DNA of 64,000 nt, taken from Cacajao melanocephalus (lineage: Eukaryota > Chordata > Mammalia > Primates > Pitheciidae). A program made the translations under genes and the position numbers. Under the pieces are notes generated by a model. It saw only the letters and a list, made by a program, of their open reading frames with translations, did no database searches and had not been told where the DNA came from. Below are positions 49,372-60,805 of this stretch, one piece after another. The stretch lies in contig CAUYLG010075635.1 of NCBI GenBank assembly GCA_963573385.1, positions 62,001 to 126,000 on the forward strand, written 5' to 3'. Position 1 is the stretch's first letter. The number at the start of each line of letters is the position of its first letter.

Positions 49372-49850
49372 TGAGTTTTCAGTGGCTGCTATAACCAATG
49401 ACCACAGACTGGGGTGTTTAAGTCAACACACATTGATTTTCTTACTGTTCTGGGGGACAAAATTACACAAGCAGTATCAGTGGGCTGAAACGAAGGTGTC
49501 AGCAGGGCCATGCTCATTCTAAAGGCTCCAGGTGAGGATCTGTCCCCTTCCTCTTCTAGCTCCTGGTGGCTGCTGGCATTCCTTGGCTTGTGGTCACATC
49601 ACTCCAATCTCTGCCTCTGTGGTCGCATGGGACATCGTCTTCTGTCTGTGTCAAAGTTTCCCTGTCTTCCTCTTATAAGGATACACACATATGACTTAGG
49701 ACCCTCTCGGGTAATCCAGGATCATCTCTTCACCTCAAGACCCTTATTTTAATCGTATCTTCTACCATATAAGGTAACATGGTTTCCCGGGATTAGAATC
49801 TAGTATCTTTGAGGGCCGTTGGTTAGCCTGCTACACTGTCCTGCCTGGAT
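49372..49850 (-). mobile_element. MLT1-like MaLR LTR, antisense
   Basis: It starts with the LTR 3' end in antisense ('GTGGCTGCTATAACCAATGA', 'CAGACTGGGGTGTTTAAGTC', 'GTTCTGGGGGACAAAATTAC') and runs through 'AAGGTGTCAGCAGGGCCATG', 'GGCATTCCTTGGCTTGTGGT', 'CTTATAAGGATACACACATA' to 'TTTGAGGGCCGTTGG' near the other end. This matches MLT1 order end to end, so it is close to a full-length solo LTR. Confidence 0.85.
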
Positions 49851-50311
49851 TTCCTGCCTGGAAGGACCCTCCATTCCTCTTCCTTCACCCTCAGCCCGGC
49901 GTGGCCTTGGCAATCACGTCTGCAATGGGTCTTACTGTTTCTTCCTAATTTGATGGGAAATATGGAGCCTGACAAAGCTAAGCTAAAGCTCATGAGGCCG
50001 TGACAACAGAGGTCTTGATACTGGCCGCAGACTGGCTAGCACGTTCCACTCAGTCAAGAAGGATTTTATATTCACAATGCGGAAAAGCAAGCTTAAAATG
50101 CCCCCAAATCTTAGGAAACAAAGATCCCAGAGTTTTTTTCAAACCCGACAGCAACCTTAAGAATTTCTATCTGAAAAAAAGAAAGACCCGTTTCTAAATA
50201 ACAATATTAAAAAAATTATAAAAGATAACAGAGGAAAATTTGAATTATCTTTCTACATATTCCATTTACAGGAGGAAAAAGATAACATAAAACTCCCATT
50301 TATCTTAGGCA

Positions 50312-50500
50312 GCCCAGGCTCCCAGAACAAAATGCTATGGGCTACGGGCATACACAGCAGACCCTTTGCTCACAGTTCTGGGGCCAGGAGTCAAGGTGTG
50401 GCCAGGCTGGTTTCTGGGGGTCCTCTCCTTGGCATGCAGATGCAGATGGTGCCGCTCACTGCGTCTTCACGCCGCCTTTCCTGGGTGCGAGGATCGAAGC
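50312..50500 (-). mobile_element. Partial MLT1-like MaLR LTR, antisense
   Basis: 'GCTCCCAGAACAAAATGCTA', 'CTCACAGTTCTGGGGCCAGG' with AGTCAAGGTGTGGCCAGGCTGG and 'GGTCCTCTCCTTGGCATGCA' reproduce the 3' part of an MLT1 LTR in antisense. The 5' part is missing. It lies about 460 bases from the previous MLT1-like copy and in the same orientation. Confidence 0.75.
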
Positions 50501-50957
50501 TTGAGTCAGAGGGGACTGGGCAGTTGTCAGTGGTGTTGACTCAACAGAGTACAGGCGTGGGCTTCACGTGAGGTGCCCTGGCTGGCTGAGGGCTGGCAGG
50601 GCAGACCGGCCTGAAGGGGTCTCCCAGGGGTCCAAAGGCACAGCCCTAGGACCTCGCAGGTGGCAAGGGGTGGGTGTTGGTGCGATGGGACCCATGGAGG
50701 GTAATCAGTGAGGCTGGGCCAGGTCTGCTTACATTTTCAGGACCGTAGTGGGGAGGGGCTGCTGAGTCTAAGCTAGGAGATTTTAGGGGCAAGTGGGGCC
50801 CTCCAGGCATGAGACAGGTACCAGGCGGGGACTAGGTGACGAGGCAGGCAGCAGGCAGAGTTGGGAAGCTGCAGCGCTGGGGATGACAGAGCTCTCCCCC
50901 CAATTTGGAGGGGCCTGGAGTTTGAAGTCAAGGCTTTGTCCTTGCCTGGGAGGATGG
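50501..50957. other. Unique GC-rich sequence
   Basis: Unique DNA between two MaLR-type LTRs. No gene is recognised. Confidence 0.5.
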
Positions 50958-51310
50958 TGCCATGGTTTGAATGTCTGTGTGTCTCCAAAGTTCTTGCTAA
51001 ACCTGAATCCCCAATGCAATAGTATTAAAAGGGAGTTTTGGGAGGTGATCAGGCCATGAGGGCTGCACCCTCAGGGTTGGGATTGGTGTTTACAAAAGGG
51101 CTAGAGAGAATTGGCTGCTCCTTTTGCTCCTCTGCCCTTCCTGAGGACACAGCATTTGTCCCCTCTGGAGGACACATCCTGGAAGCAGAGAGCAGCCCTC
51201 ACCAGACACCGTAACTGCCAGCCTGTCACACTGGCAGAAATAAATCTCTATTACTATACATCCCCTCAGTCCAAGGTATTTTGTTACGGCAGCAAAAATA
51301 GACTGAGGCA
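50958..51310 (+). mobile_element. MLT1/MST-like MaLR LTR
   Basis: Sense-strand MaLR landmarks in order: TGCCATGGTTTGAATGTCTG, 'CTGAATCCCCAATGCAATAG', 'GGGAGGTGATCAGGCCATGA', 'CTTCCTGAGGACACAGCATT', 'CACTGGCAGAAATAAATCTC' with AATAAA, then 'GGTATTTTGTTACGGCAGCA' and a GACTGAGGCA end. Near full length, no internal region. Confidence 0.85.
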
Positions 51311-54300
51311 GATGATGCTGAGCAATGTGCCCAGATCCCACAGGACGACAGTTCCAGAGTTTGGGACCAGGAGCTTTGCTTCCAGAGTCTGAGCTCCCAG
51401 CACAGCCTCCCTGGCTTCTGAGAGCAGTGTGGCTTCATTCCTCACTGCCTCCCCACCAGGCAAAACTCGCCTGGGCCCCACTTCCCAACCCAACTCTGCA
51501 GGTCCCAGGGAAACAGCAGATCACCCAGTCTGGGGAGAAGCTCTCCCCTGAACTGGCCAAGAGTGGGGACACTGGGCCCTGCAAAGACGCAGGTCAGAAG
51601 CTGCCCCAGCTCCGACAGTGCGAACAGACACTTCCCTGGAAACAAGGAGGCGAGTGGGCACACACGGCACAGAGAGGGGCTGCCCGTTCCTCCAGGACAA
51701 GGCTCCCGCCACACTCAGAAGAAGCCCGGCTGGCATCCGTGCTGAGGACTTGGAGGGTACCTCGTGCTTGGTCCCCAGAGTGAAGGAAGCTTGCCCTGCA
51801 GGGTCCCATCTGTCCCCATCTCCCTCGCCTCAGCCTTGAACCTCCCCCTGAGCAGGCCATCTCAGGCCTCCCTCCTCTGGGCGGTCCCCAGCAGAACCGC
51901 ACCTTGGGGCTGCGGCATGGGACCCGCCTGTTTTCAGGTCCTTATCAGCCGTGGTCTTATGGTGCCTTCCACACCGTGTGAGAAGCAGATGCCTCGGGTC
52001 CTGCTTTACTTTCCAGGTGCTCGGCCCCTTTCTGTGCACTGGTGATCCTGGCCGCGGGCTCTGCAGAGGTTTTCATGCAGAGGCAAATGCGTCTCTGCCC
52101 TGCTGGGCTCTGCCTGCTGAGATCACGAGGGAGGGAGGCTCCTCAGGTGTCCTGGAGAGCACGGTCTGACCTGCTGTGTCCACACCTTGCCTGGGAGCTG
52201 GGCCAGCCCCATATTCTGCATTAAAACAAAGGTGCATGGGCTGCTGATGAGGGTTGGGGTACACTGGGTATCAGGGTCCCAGAGTCCTGGGAGGAGGAGG
52301 TGTGCTCCATGATTCTGTGGACTTTTTCCTGGGTACTTTGGGGAACACACTGGGGCCATCTTGGCCGGGAGAAGCTGGTTTGGGGGCATGAGGAGGGCAT
52401 GAGGGCATCGACTCTGCCTTTCCCAGCCATGCTCTTATCCACCTTGGAGGCCTGCTCAAGCCAGAGGTGCTCGTGTTGGGCACTTCCTCTCTGGCCGCAG
52501 CTCTGCCCTGGTTCACAGCGCAGAGGCAGGAGGGCTGCGCGTGGCCTGTCGCTCAGCTGCATCTATTCTCCAGCCTTGGCCTCCCCCTTGGAAGGTCACG
52601 GGCTTGGGCCCATCTCCTGGAACCTGATATGGTGTCTTAGAGCCTTGCATGGGGCAGTGAAACCTGCAGAGGGCCCTTCTCACTGAGGTGCCAGACTGCT
52701 GTGCCCAGTTTCTCCCTGTCAGCATGCACAGGGTGCATGAAAAGTTCCTGGAGGCTCTGAGGCTGGGCAGCCGCACGGTCTATGCTGCCCTTAGCCCCAG
52801 GCCCTTGGTAGGTGATACTGCAGCTCTCTCCCCACCTATGGGGCTGGCTGTGTGGGCTAGGTTACTCACCCGGCCTGGCACATGTGCACCATGGTCAGCG
52901 GTGGCCCCGGCTGCTGGCCACCTGCCCCATAGCAGCTCTGGAGGCCAGGAATGGATCAAGGGCTTCCAGGGTCCCAGTGTCCAGGGCTCCGAACCCTGCC
53001 TGGGTGTTGAAGGCCATGACCCACATGTACTGGGGTCTGAGGTGCTGCATGGCCAAGCCCAGTGGGAGGGGTTTGGACCTGCCTAGCCTTGGGGATGGTG
53101 GACATCGTTCCCTCCCAGCGCTTCCCAGAGTGCCCCTTGGCAGGACGGAGCTGGGTCCCCTTCACAGTGGAGAGGACCTGGGTGTACGGAGGGGATGCTG
53201 ACTAGAGGAACCCAACAGCACCCAGGTTGCTCTGCTTGCATGGGGGCCATCTAGATAGGCTGGGAGGGGAATCCATCCACTTCAACTAAATTCTTGGAAT
53301 GGCTAAAAGCAGATTTCAAAAACTGGGATTATCCAACTAAAAGTAAAATGGAAATGGAATGATTTTAAAACTGAAGCCCATCCCATGCCGGTCTGCAGAC
53401 GCTCCCCATGAATGGTGAAGTGCGCCCCACGCTGCCTCACAGAAGCTCTCCTCGCAGGGTGAGGGCAGGGTCCCTGGGTGTCGCAGGGTCAAGAGGAAGT
53501 TCGGGTGCCTTTTTCAGCCCCTGCCCTGTGCCTGACCACCACCGGCTGCTTTCCTCGGCACGCCAGCGCTGTCTCCCTCGCTCTCTCAGTTGTGATTTTC
53601 CTGCACGGAAGCCCTATGCAGACCCCCATGTGTGAGCAGGTGCTGCTGGCCCTGACGATGTCCTGGGTTGAAAGGGGGACAGGGCATCCGTCCCCTGTGT
53701 TGGTGGTGGACAGAGGGCTGAGCCCTCGATGACTGCCCCTGAGTGTAGTTGGGGGGTCTAGGAGAGGGGGAGGGCTGTGGGCCTCAGAACTTGGGGTTTG
53801 CTGTGGGGACTAAAGGCCCCAGAGTGGAGACACCGGCTTCGTCTGAGCTGCCAAGCAGAGGCCAAGCTTGCTCAGGAATGAGGCTGCCCCCAGAGGCACA
53901 GGCCATGTGCCGCAGCTGGGAAACCCCACTCTGGGAGAGGCAGAGCCAGGGAGGGTCTGCTGAAGAGAATGTGAGCAGCAGAGAATCCCCGCCTCTTGCT
54001 TCTGATAATTTAGAAGGACGAGAAGAGGACATGAAGGGTGAGAGGGGTGAGATGAGGACAAGGGACATGAAGGGGACAGAGGAGGGAGGAAGCAGACAGA
54101 ACCTCATGGAGACCCAAGGATGTGCCAGGACATCCGCCCTAAAAGAAGCTGCTCACCGGCTCCTGCACCAGTCCCCCAGTGTCTTTAACACCCCACTCTG
54201 TCCTGCGATGAGGGCCCCCCCACCTTCTTGGGGACAGTTGAGTTCCCAGGATCAGGTGGCCCTGCAACCCTGGCTGGCCTCATTTCCCAATGCCCCATGC

Positions 54301-54856
54301 CCCATGCTGGGCTGCAGCTCTGCGGCCACTCTGGCTGGCAGGGCCCCTGCCTCACCTGGCTCTTTCTCACAGCACCCCGTGGTGCTGTTCCCCTGCTCCC
54401 CGCCTTCTTCCAGGCTCCTTCTTTGGTTCGTCTCTTCAGACAGGTGGGCTCTCTCTCCTGTGTTCTAAGCCCTGTCACCTGCCCTGGGCGTTTTTTCACA
54501 GTGGGACTGTCTGCAGGACACAGCAAAGGAGCCCAGGGCCCTTGCACCCAGGACACCCCTGCTCCTGGCTCCTCCAGGCACAGAGGATCCCAGCCACGGG
54601 AGAACTCAAGGAAGAGGCCGGATCACATGGGGACCTTGCCAAGACTTCCTAGGGAGCACAGGCTTGCAGGGGCCTCTTGCCAGCCGCAACATGCTCCCCA
54701 GCTGACACAGTCCTCCTCCTGCACATGCCCGTGAATTCGCACAGAATTTGCAGCTGTTGGAGATGGTGTGACTGAGTGATGCTCTTCAACAGTACATCTT
54801 CCCTATGCTCTCAAATTCCAATCTGTATAGTTGGAGAAGTGATCTGAATGAAGCAT
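51311..54856. other. Unique GC-rich sequence, no gene recognised
   Basis: About 3.5 kb with no recognisable repeat. Chance frames include 53749-54468 (plus, 239 residues) and 54228-54734 (plus, 168 residues), overlapping in different frames with no domain. A short A/G-rich direct repeat (GACATGAAGGGTGAGAGG / GACATGAAGGGGACAGAG) lies at 54028-54080. Confidence 0.5.
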
Positions 54857-54858
54857 GA

Positions 54859-55162
<304 letters not shown>

Positions 55163-55176
55163 GATACCAGTTCTTT

Positions 55177-58100
55177 AACTGGTCAGCTGGATAGATGCTG
55201 AGTAAGAACCTGCGATATGTTTCACCGTTTATAAAGTTATTTGATATAATTGACCTAAAAATTCAAAATGATGAATGTAAAACTTCAGACTTATTTTAGT
55301 AATTTACTTGTAATGGTTTCGTACTGATTAATTATAATTTCTATTTTGTGTTCCAATTGTAAGAGATATTTGGCTATTTTAGATAAAATAGTGTTGCAAT
55401 GTATATAATAATTACACTTTTTGAAATTTTATATTTGTTTTAGTTTTTGATAAATTTTCAAGGTTTTTGAATGCCAGTGAATTTTATTTTTAATTTTATA
55501 TAACATTACTGTCAAATATAAAGAAAAACGCAAGCTCTAAAATTCTCCCTGATTACATCATAATTAGACATTTTGCTGAAATGAAAGTAAACAAAATGCT
55601 TTGATGGAATTTGTGTCTTCATTTTATTACTCGAATTTCACCAGGCAATTAGCACAGAATTGAGACACATGCAATGATGATTAATTTTGTCATCTTTGAT
55701 ACTTTGCCAACTTTCAGTACTATCCAAATAATAGATTTACACGTGGTTGCCAGTGCTGTCCTGTGAGGTGTATTTGCTGGGGTCAGAAGATGAACGTATT
55801 ATATTATTGGTTAGCCTGACTCTTACCTTCTAAACTCTTGGAATATGGCTTGTGGCTCCACCTGCCCCGCTGACCTGCACCCTGGCAGGCTTGTGTAGTG
55901 ATGACTAGCTTATCACTCTGCCTCCCCGGATGAGCTGGGGGCCCTTTAGGACAGTCTGTGCCTTCAGCGCTGCAGCATCTTGAGTGGAGCCATGCTCCAG
56001 ACGTGTGTGAAGGAAGCTGTGCCCTTAGGGCCCCTTGCACACCTTGCCTGCTCTTCCCCACGCATGGCGGCTGCAGTCACGGTGGGCTGACTCACCGTGG
56101 ACTCCACACGGTCCATTGTGGTGAGTCCTGTGGGATTTACTGGGTTTCGGAGCTGACGGGGAGTGTTAAGTCTAATTACAGATCTGTTCCCTGAGCCATG
56201 CTAATCCTGCAGCAGCTGTTTTCCTCCTCAGGTGATTGACATTGAGAGGTCCCGTGCACAGCAATTATTAAATATGCAACAGGAAGCTGTGCTGAATTGT
56301 GACACAATGACCACTCATGTGGCAGGGGCTGCTGAGATGAAGAGAGGAGATTTTCCTGGATTTCAAAACAGGACTTAAGAACTCCAAACCCGTTTTCAAA
56401 GATGCCTTGTCCTTGGTCAGAAACAGAAGAGAAAAGCCCTCTGAGTTTACCCTAAAGACCTGTGGAGTTGGGAAGACAGGCTCAAGGCAGGTAGGGTGGT
56501 GTCACAGATACTCGGAGAATAGGGACCTTCCAAACAGGCTTTGTCATCTCTCTGGCTTCTTCTCTATCCCCACTTCCTTTCCAGATGTGGCCAGATGCTG
56601 GTGGAGTTCCATTGCCATTCAGCCTTCCTTCGGGGGGGGGGCCATGGCAGAGCAGTTTTAGCAAAGCCTTGGCACCAAAGACTCCCTGGTTTGTCAGGGG
56701 TACAGGGGAACCTTCATGTTTTGAAGGCATCGGCAATCTCTAGTGGGCTGTAGGGCTGGGATTCTTCCTGGGATCTCTGGGTAGAAAGGAAAGTTCAGAG
56801 AAGCCATGTAGGACCATCCTGGGCCTGGGTACAGAGTGTAGCACCAGCCCCTGTGCTCAGCCCATGCAGCAGATGCTGACTGTGAGGCCCAGGCTGCTCC
56901 AGGCACCTGCAGGACCACAGGAGCCTGGGTAAGATGCTCTTACGGGTTCTCGGAGGATGGCTGAGGCTGAAAAGATGAACAGACTCCTGGAGGACACGCT
57001 GTTACCTTTGCCCTTTTGAATCTCCTGCTCCTTATCCTTCCTGGCTCTGTACCAGGGACCAGCCTCCTTCGTCCTCTTGCCCCATCCTGGCTCTGCCCAG
57101 TGGAGACTGCAGCAGAGATCAGAGGTGGCAGAATGAGAGGCCAGGCAGGTGCCTTGGTAAAAGCCTCTTGCGGTCATTTCAGTCTTGCTGAAGAGCAGTA
57201 GAGAGAAGGTGGGAAGGTCCCAGTATGAGGCCTGCGGGAGTAGGCAGAAGGGTATGACCTGCTCCCACCCACCCCCATGGAGGCAGCCCTGCCCTAGCAG
57301 GTGCCCCGACGCCTCTTCATTTGGTGACGGTGGCACAGGGTGGCACGGCCTGCGGCTCCTCACTCTTGTTTTTGTTTTCTTTGCCTCTGCTTGTGTTTGT
57401 GCCGTTTCTTGGATAACTGAGCTTACCCACGAACGTAATGATGGAATCTGTGTGTGTGCACGGTAAATATTATAACTACAGAACCAGATGCATAAAATAT
57501 GAGAAACGTATTTATAATGGGGCTTGTGTATCACTGTAAGAGTTTCATCTAGGGAAATAGGTTTAAGCATTATCATCATGAAAAAAATGATTTCATTTCC
57601 CCTTACTTACAGTGCACAGTTCATTGTTTTGTTTTGTTTTGTTTTAAAGAGAGAAATAAAAAGAATCCATGCTGAAAATGTGAAATGAATTCAGATCTGT
57701 TTACCTCTAGAGACATTTCTTGGACGAAAAAAAAAAAAAAACCAACAACAAAGCTGAATTGTCAGAAGATGTCAGCAAAAAGAAGCACCTCGTTATTTAA
57801 ATCAAGGCTAAGTAAACAAGAAGCTGAATGTTTCCGTGTTTGCTCACAACACGTAGGATCAATTCACATATTTTAAGAAATGCCCTTATGGATTGAGCTG
57901 ATCTGATTAATCGAGTGTTGAGTGCAGTGAAAACTGCCTCACCATAGGGGCTGGTGCTCTGACCTCTGCAGGGTGCTGGGCAGATCTGCGCAGGGTCCCC
58001 AGGCCATGAACCAGTGCAGCTGTCTCTGGTTACTCATTGCCCCCGGGGCTAATCCTATCCAAGGAAGAGAGGCTTTTGACAAAATTAGCAAATGCTGAGA

Positions 58101-58233
58101 GATAAAAAAGCAAAGTCAACCAGGACCTGGCTTGCTAAAATACGTTCCTGTCTGACCAGCCCTATCCCTGATTCCACTTCCCATGTGGATTCCCAAGGGT
58201 TACTTTTACGTAAAGCACACACTTAGTGAGCTA
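55177..58233. other. Unique sequence beginning with an AT-rich block
   Basis: Positions 55177-55760 are very AT-rich with TAATTA, GATTAATTATA and AATTAGACATTTTGC motifs and no recognisable repeat. Around 56170-56340, CAGCAGCTGTTTTCC, GGTGATTGACATTG and ATTATTAAATATGCAAC lie close together. These could be regulatory. The minus frame 56857-57579 (240 residues) has no recognisable domain. A (GTTTT)n run lies at 57627-57646 and an A run at 57727-57741. Confidence 0.4.
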
Positions 58234-58244
58234 ATTTGGGCTCA

Positions 58245-58358
58245 TTTATTGTTTGTTTGTTTGTTTTTTGAGACGGAGTCTCCCTCTGTCGCCCAGGCTA
58301 GAGTGCAGTGGCGTGAACTCAGCTCACTGCAACCTCTGCCTCTCAGGTTCAAGAAGTT
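58245..58358 (-). mobile_element. Strongly 5'-truncated Alu, antisense, with 11-bp target duplication
   Basis: A (GTTT)n-type tail is followed by only the 3'-most part of an antisense Alu ('GAGACGGAGTCTCCCTCTGT' to 'CTCTGCCTCTCAGGTTCAAG'), then flanking DNA. The direct repeat ATTTGGGCTCA at 58234-58244 and 58359-58369 is exact, indicating truncation at insertion and not later deletion. Confidence 0.93.
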
Positions 58359-58369
58359 ATTTGGGCTCA

Positions 58370-60404
58370 CTGTTTTCACCTGTTTCCCCTCAAACCAACA
58401 AAAGATGGTCCTGCAAAGCTCACTGATTCCAGGTTTACAGAGAAAAGAACAAACACAGGCAACACAGAGTTTCCTGACCGTTCTGCCGACGCAGCCCCTG
58501 CTCCACGGTGTGTACCAGCTGCTCCTGAGTGACGCCCAGCGTCATCCTCAGAGTTCAGGAAACGGTGAAGGGAGGCCCATTTAGGCGAGTCCATCTTCAG
58601 CTTGTTTTCTAGGCCATTCTATCCATCCTCATGCCATTGCTGAGCAGGAAATGTTAGCCAGAACGTTCCAGCCATCGCATCGCATCTTATATCCGCTCAT
58701 TTTCTTGAGCGTCTTCATAATTCTTCCAATGGTGGTAACAAATTCCTTGATGGTAGTAGAAATTGCAGCAAGGGGACATAAGCCACGCCACCCTTTTTTC
58801 CCCCCTATTTTGGCAAATAACATAAAGGCTGCCATCCTCAGGGGAAGAGCACAAACACTTTCTAGCTCTGAACCCATCAAAGCATTTCTAAAAGCATCAG
58901 AGAATAATCGGGCATTGAGTCTTTGTGATCCCACGTGGGAGACGGGACCCTGATCACATGTAGATATGAGTCTCTTTGCAACTTCTTTTCTGTACAAGGC
59001 TCAGCATGGTTAGGTATGAATAAAAAGTTAGCCCAAGTTAAGAGCAAAATGCCGAGGCAAAACCTGTTTCAGCCAAAACAGCATGGTCCGTCGATGGTTA
59101 AGCCAGCGGCCTGTCGGGAAGGACAGGTACCACAAACACTCACTTTTTGGCGAGTGGGAAGATCTGGGCTGCCTTTTGCTCGGACATGGGCACATCTTTG
59201 AAGATCAACACCCTGCCCAGGACTTAGCCTGACACCTGTCACTTTTCTCAACCATTAGTTCAACAAGCCCACACGCTTCCTGATGGCCCTCCATCCTGGT
59301 GAACAACTGCCCAGCCCACCTGTGTCCAGCACCCACCAGCCAGAGAACTGTACCCCTGCCCAGATACAGCACAATGGGCTTGGCACAGAGCCCATGAGAA
59401 CTGGCACCCTAGGACACAGAGAGGACTCAGGGCACTGTGATTCTTCCCTTCCAGGGGGGCCCCTGCCCTGGGCAGCTGCACTGCACCGTCCACCTTCCTG
59501 CGGGACTGGGCTCGAGGCTCCTGTGTCCAACGCCAAGGAAGCACCAAATCAGAGCTTCAATCTTAGCGTTTTTTAAATTTCTGTTTTGCTTTTTAAAAAA
59601 GTTGCATTGGGGATGGGGGCTAAAAGTCTTATCTGACCCTGCATTCATCACAAGTGTGAATTTGCACATTTTGGGGTTTGCTGGGCTTCCCAAGAGAAAC
59701 CCCTGACATTATGTACTAGGCCCTTGGTGTGGTCACCGAGGCCACCTTATGGGAACATGCTTTCTAGATGTCCCTCAGAGACTGAGGTTTGGTACTGAGT
59801 TCAGGGGCGTGAGGCCAGGAGACCTGGTCCCTGGCACTGATTTTGGGATGTTGAAGCTGGCAAAGGTCTCCTGGTCAGGCAGGGGTCTGGCTCTGCTGAG
59901 CGCCCCGGTGCTCTCAGATGCCCCCTCCCTTCAACCTGTGACCCTGAGTGGACGCACAGGCCCCAACCAAGGCACTGGGTCATCATGGAATTTTCCTTCC
60001 AGGGAAGTGGTGCTGCCCCTGCATCTCCCCACATGTTTCTCTGCGAGTAAGAAACCTACTTGCACTCCAACTCTCACCCTGCAGTCATACAGCCCTTCAT
60101 GGATTTTTCCTCTTCAGCTGTAAACATCAGGAGCCCCTAAATAGCACATATTTGCTTCTTGGTGACCATAAGGAATTCTAGCCTTTTCCACTGGCCCACA
60201 TTGGGAAGATTGTAAACATTTATAAATCTTTAAAAATTCAACATGATCAGGTATGTTTCCACATGACACCTGCTAGAATACAGAATGTGGTGAAGGGAAA
60301 AGCTGGTGTCCTACACGGGATCCTGCTCTATGCAGACCAATGACCATACTGGTCCTTGGACGGTGACCTCATCCAGCAGTGCTCAGAGCAGGACAAACCT
60401 CTCC
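58370..60404. other. Unique sequence, no gene recognised
   Basis: The minus frame 58629-58997 (122 residues) reads a non-repetitive sequence with an ordinary amino-acid mix, but I recognise no family and see no supporting structure. The rest is unique DNA. Confidence 0.45.
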
Positions 60405-60805
60405 GGCTAGGTGTGTCCGCTTCCTGGGCCGCCATGACCAATGACCAAGAACCAGGTGGCTTAAAACAAAGAAAGTTTCTCCTCTCACTCTTTTGGAGTC
60501 CAGAAGTCCAAAATTACCATGTCTATAAGACTGCACTCCCCCGAAGGCTCTAGGGGAGGGTGCCTGCTCACCTTGTCCTCATTGTTGCTGGGGTCCTTGG
60601 CTTGCAGGCATGTCCCTTCAATTTCTGCCTTTGCTGTCACGTGGCTTCTTCCCTGTGTGTTCCTCTCATCTTCTTATAAAGACACACATTATTGGACTTA
60701 GGCCCCTCCTAGTCCAGTGTGACCTCATCTTAACTAATGACTCCCGCAAAGACCTTCTTCTCAGTTGAAGTTCACATTCTGAGGCGCTAGATGTGCGTGG
60801 CTCTT
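60405..60805 (-). mobile_element. MLT1-like MaLR LTR, antisense
   Basis: 'CCGCCATGACCAATGACCAA', 'CAGGTGGCTTAAAACAAAG', 'CTTTTGGAGTCCAGAAGTCC', 'GTCCTTGGCTTGCAGGCATG', 'CTTATAAAGACACACATTAT', 'CCAGTGTGACCTCATCTTAA' and 'GAAGTTCACATTCTGAGGCG' follow the antisense MLT1 order from the LTR 3' end towards its start. It is diverged, with no internal region. Confidence 0.8.

Noticed and set aside
53749..54468. 239-residue plus-strand frame
   Set aside because: It overlaps two other long frames in different phases, has no recognisable family and lies in GC-rich unique DNA.
56857..57579. 240-residue minus-strand frame
   Set aside because: No recognisable domain, ordinary low-complexity content and no supporting signals. 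Kept only as an unconfirmed open frame.
57727..57741. Poly(A) run as the tail of a processed pseudogene
   Set aside because: No upstream coding remnant, no poly(A) signal at the right distance and no flanking direct repeat.
58629..58997. 122-residue minus-strand frame with ordinary composition
   Set aside because: It looks more protein-like than most, but no family is recognised and nothing around it suggests an exon or a processed pseudogene.
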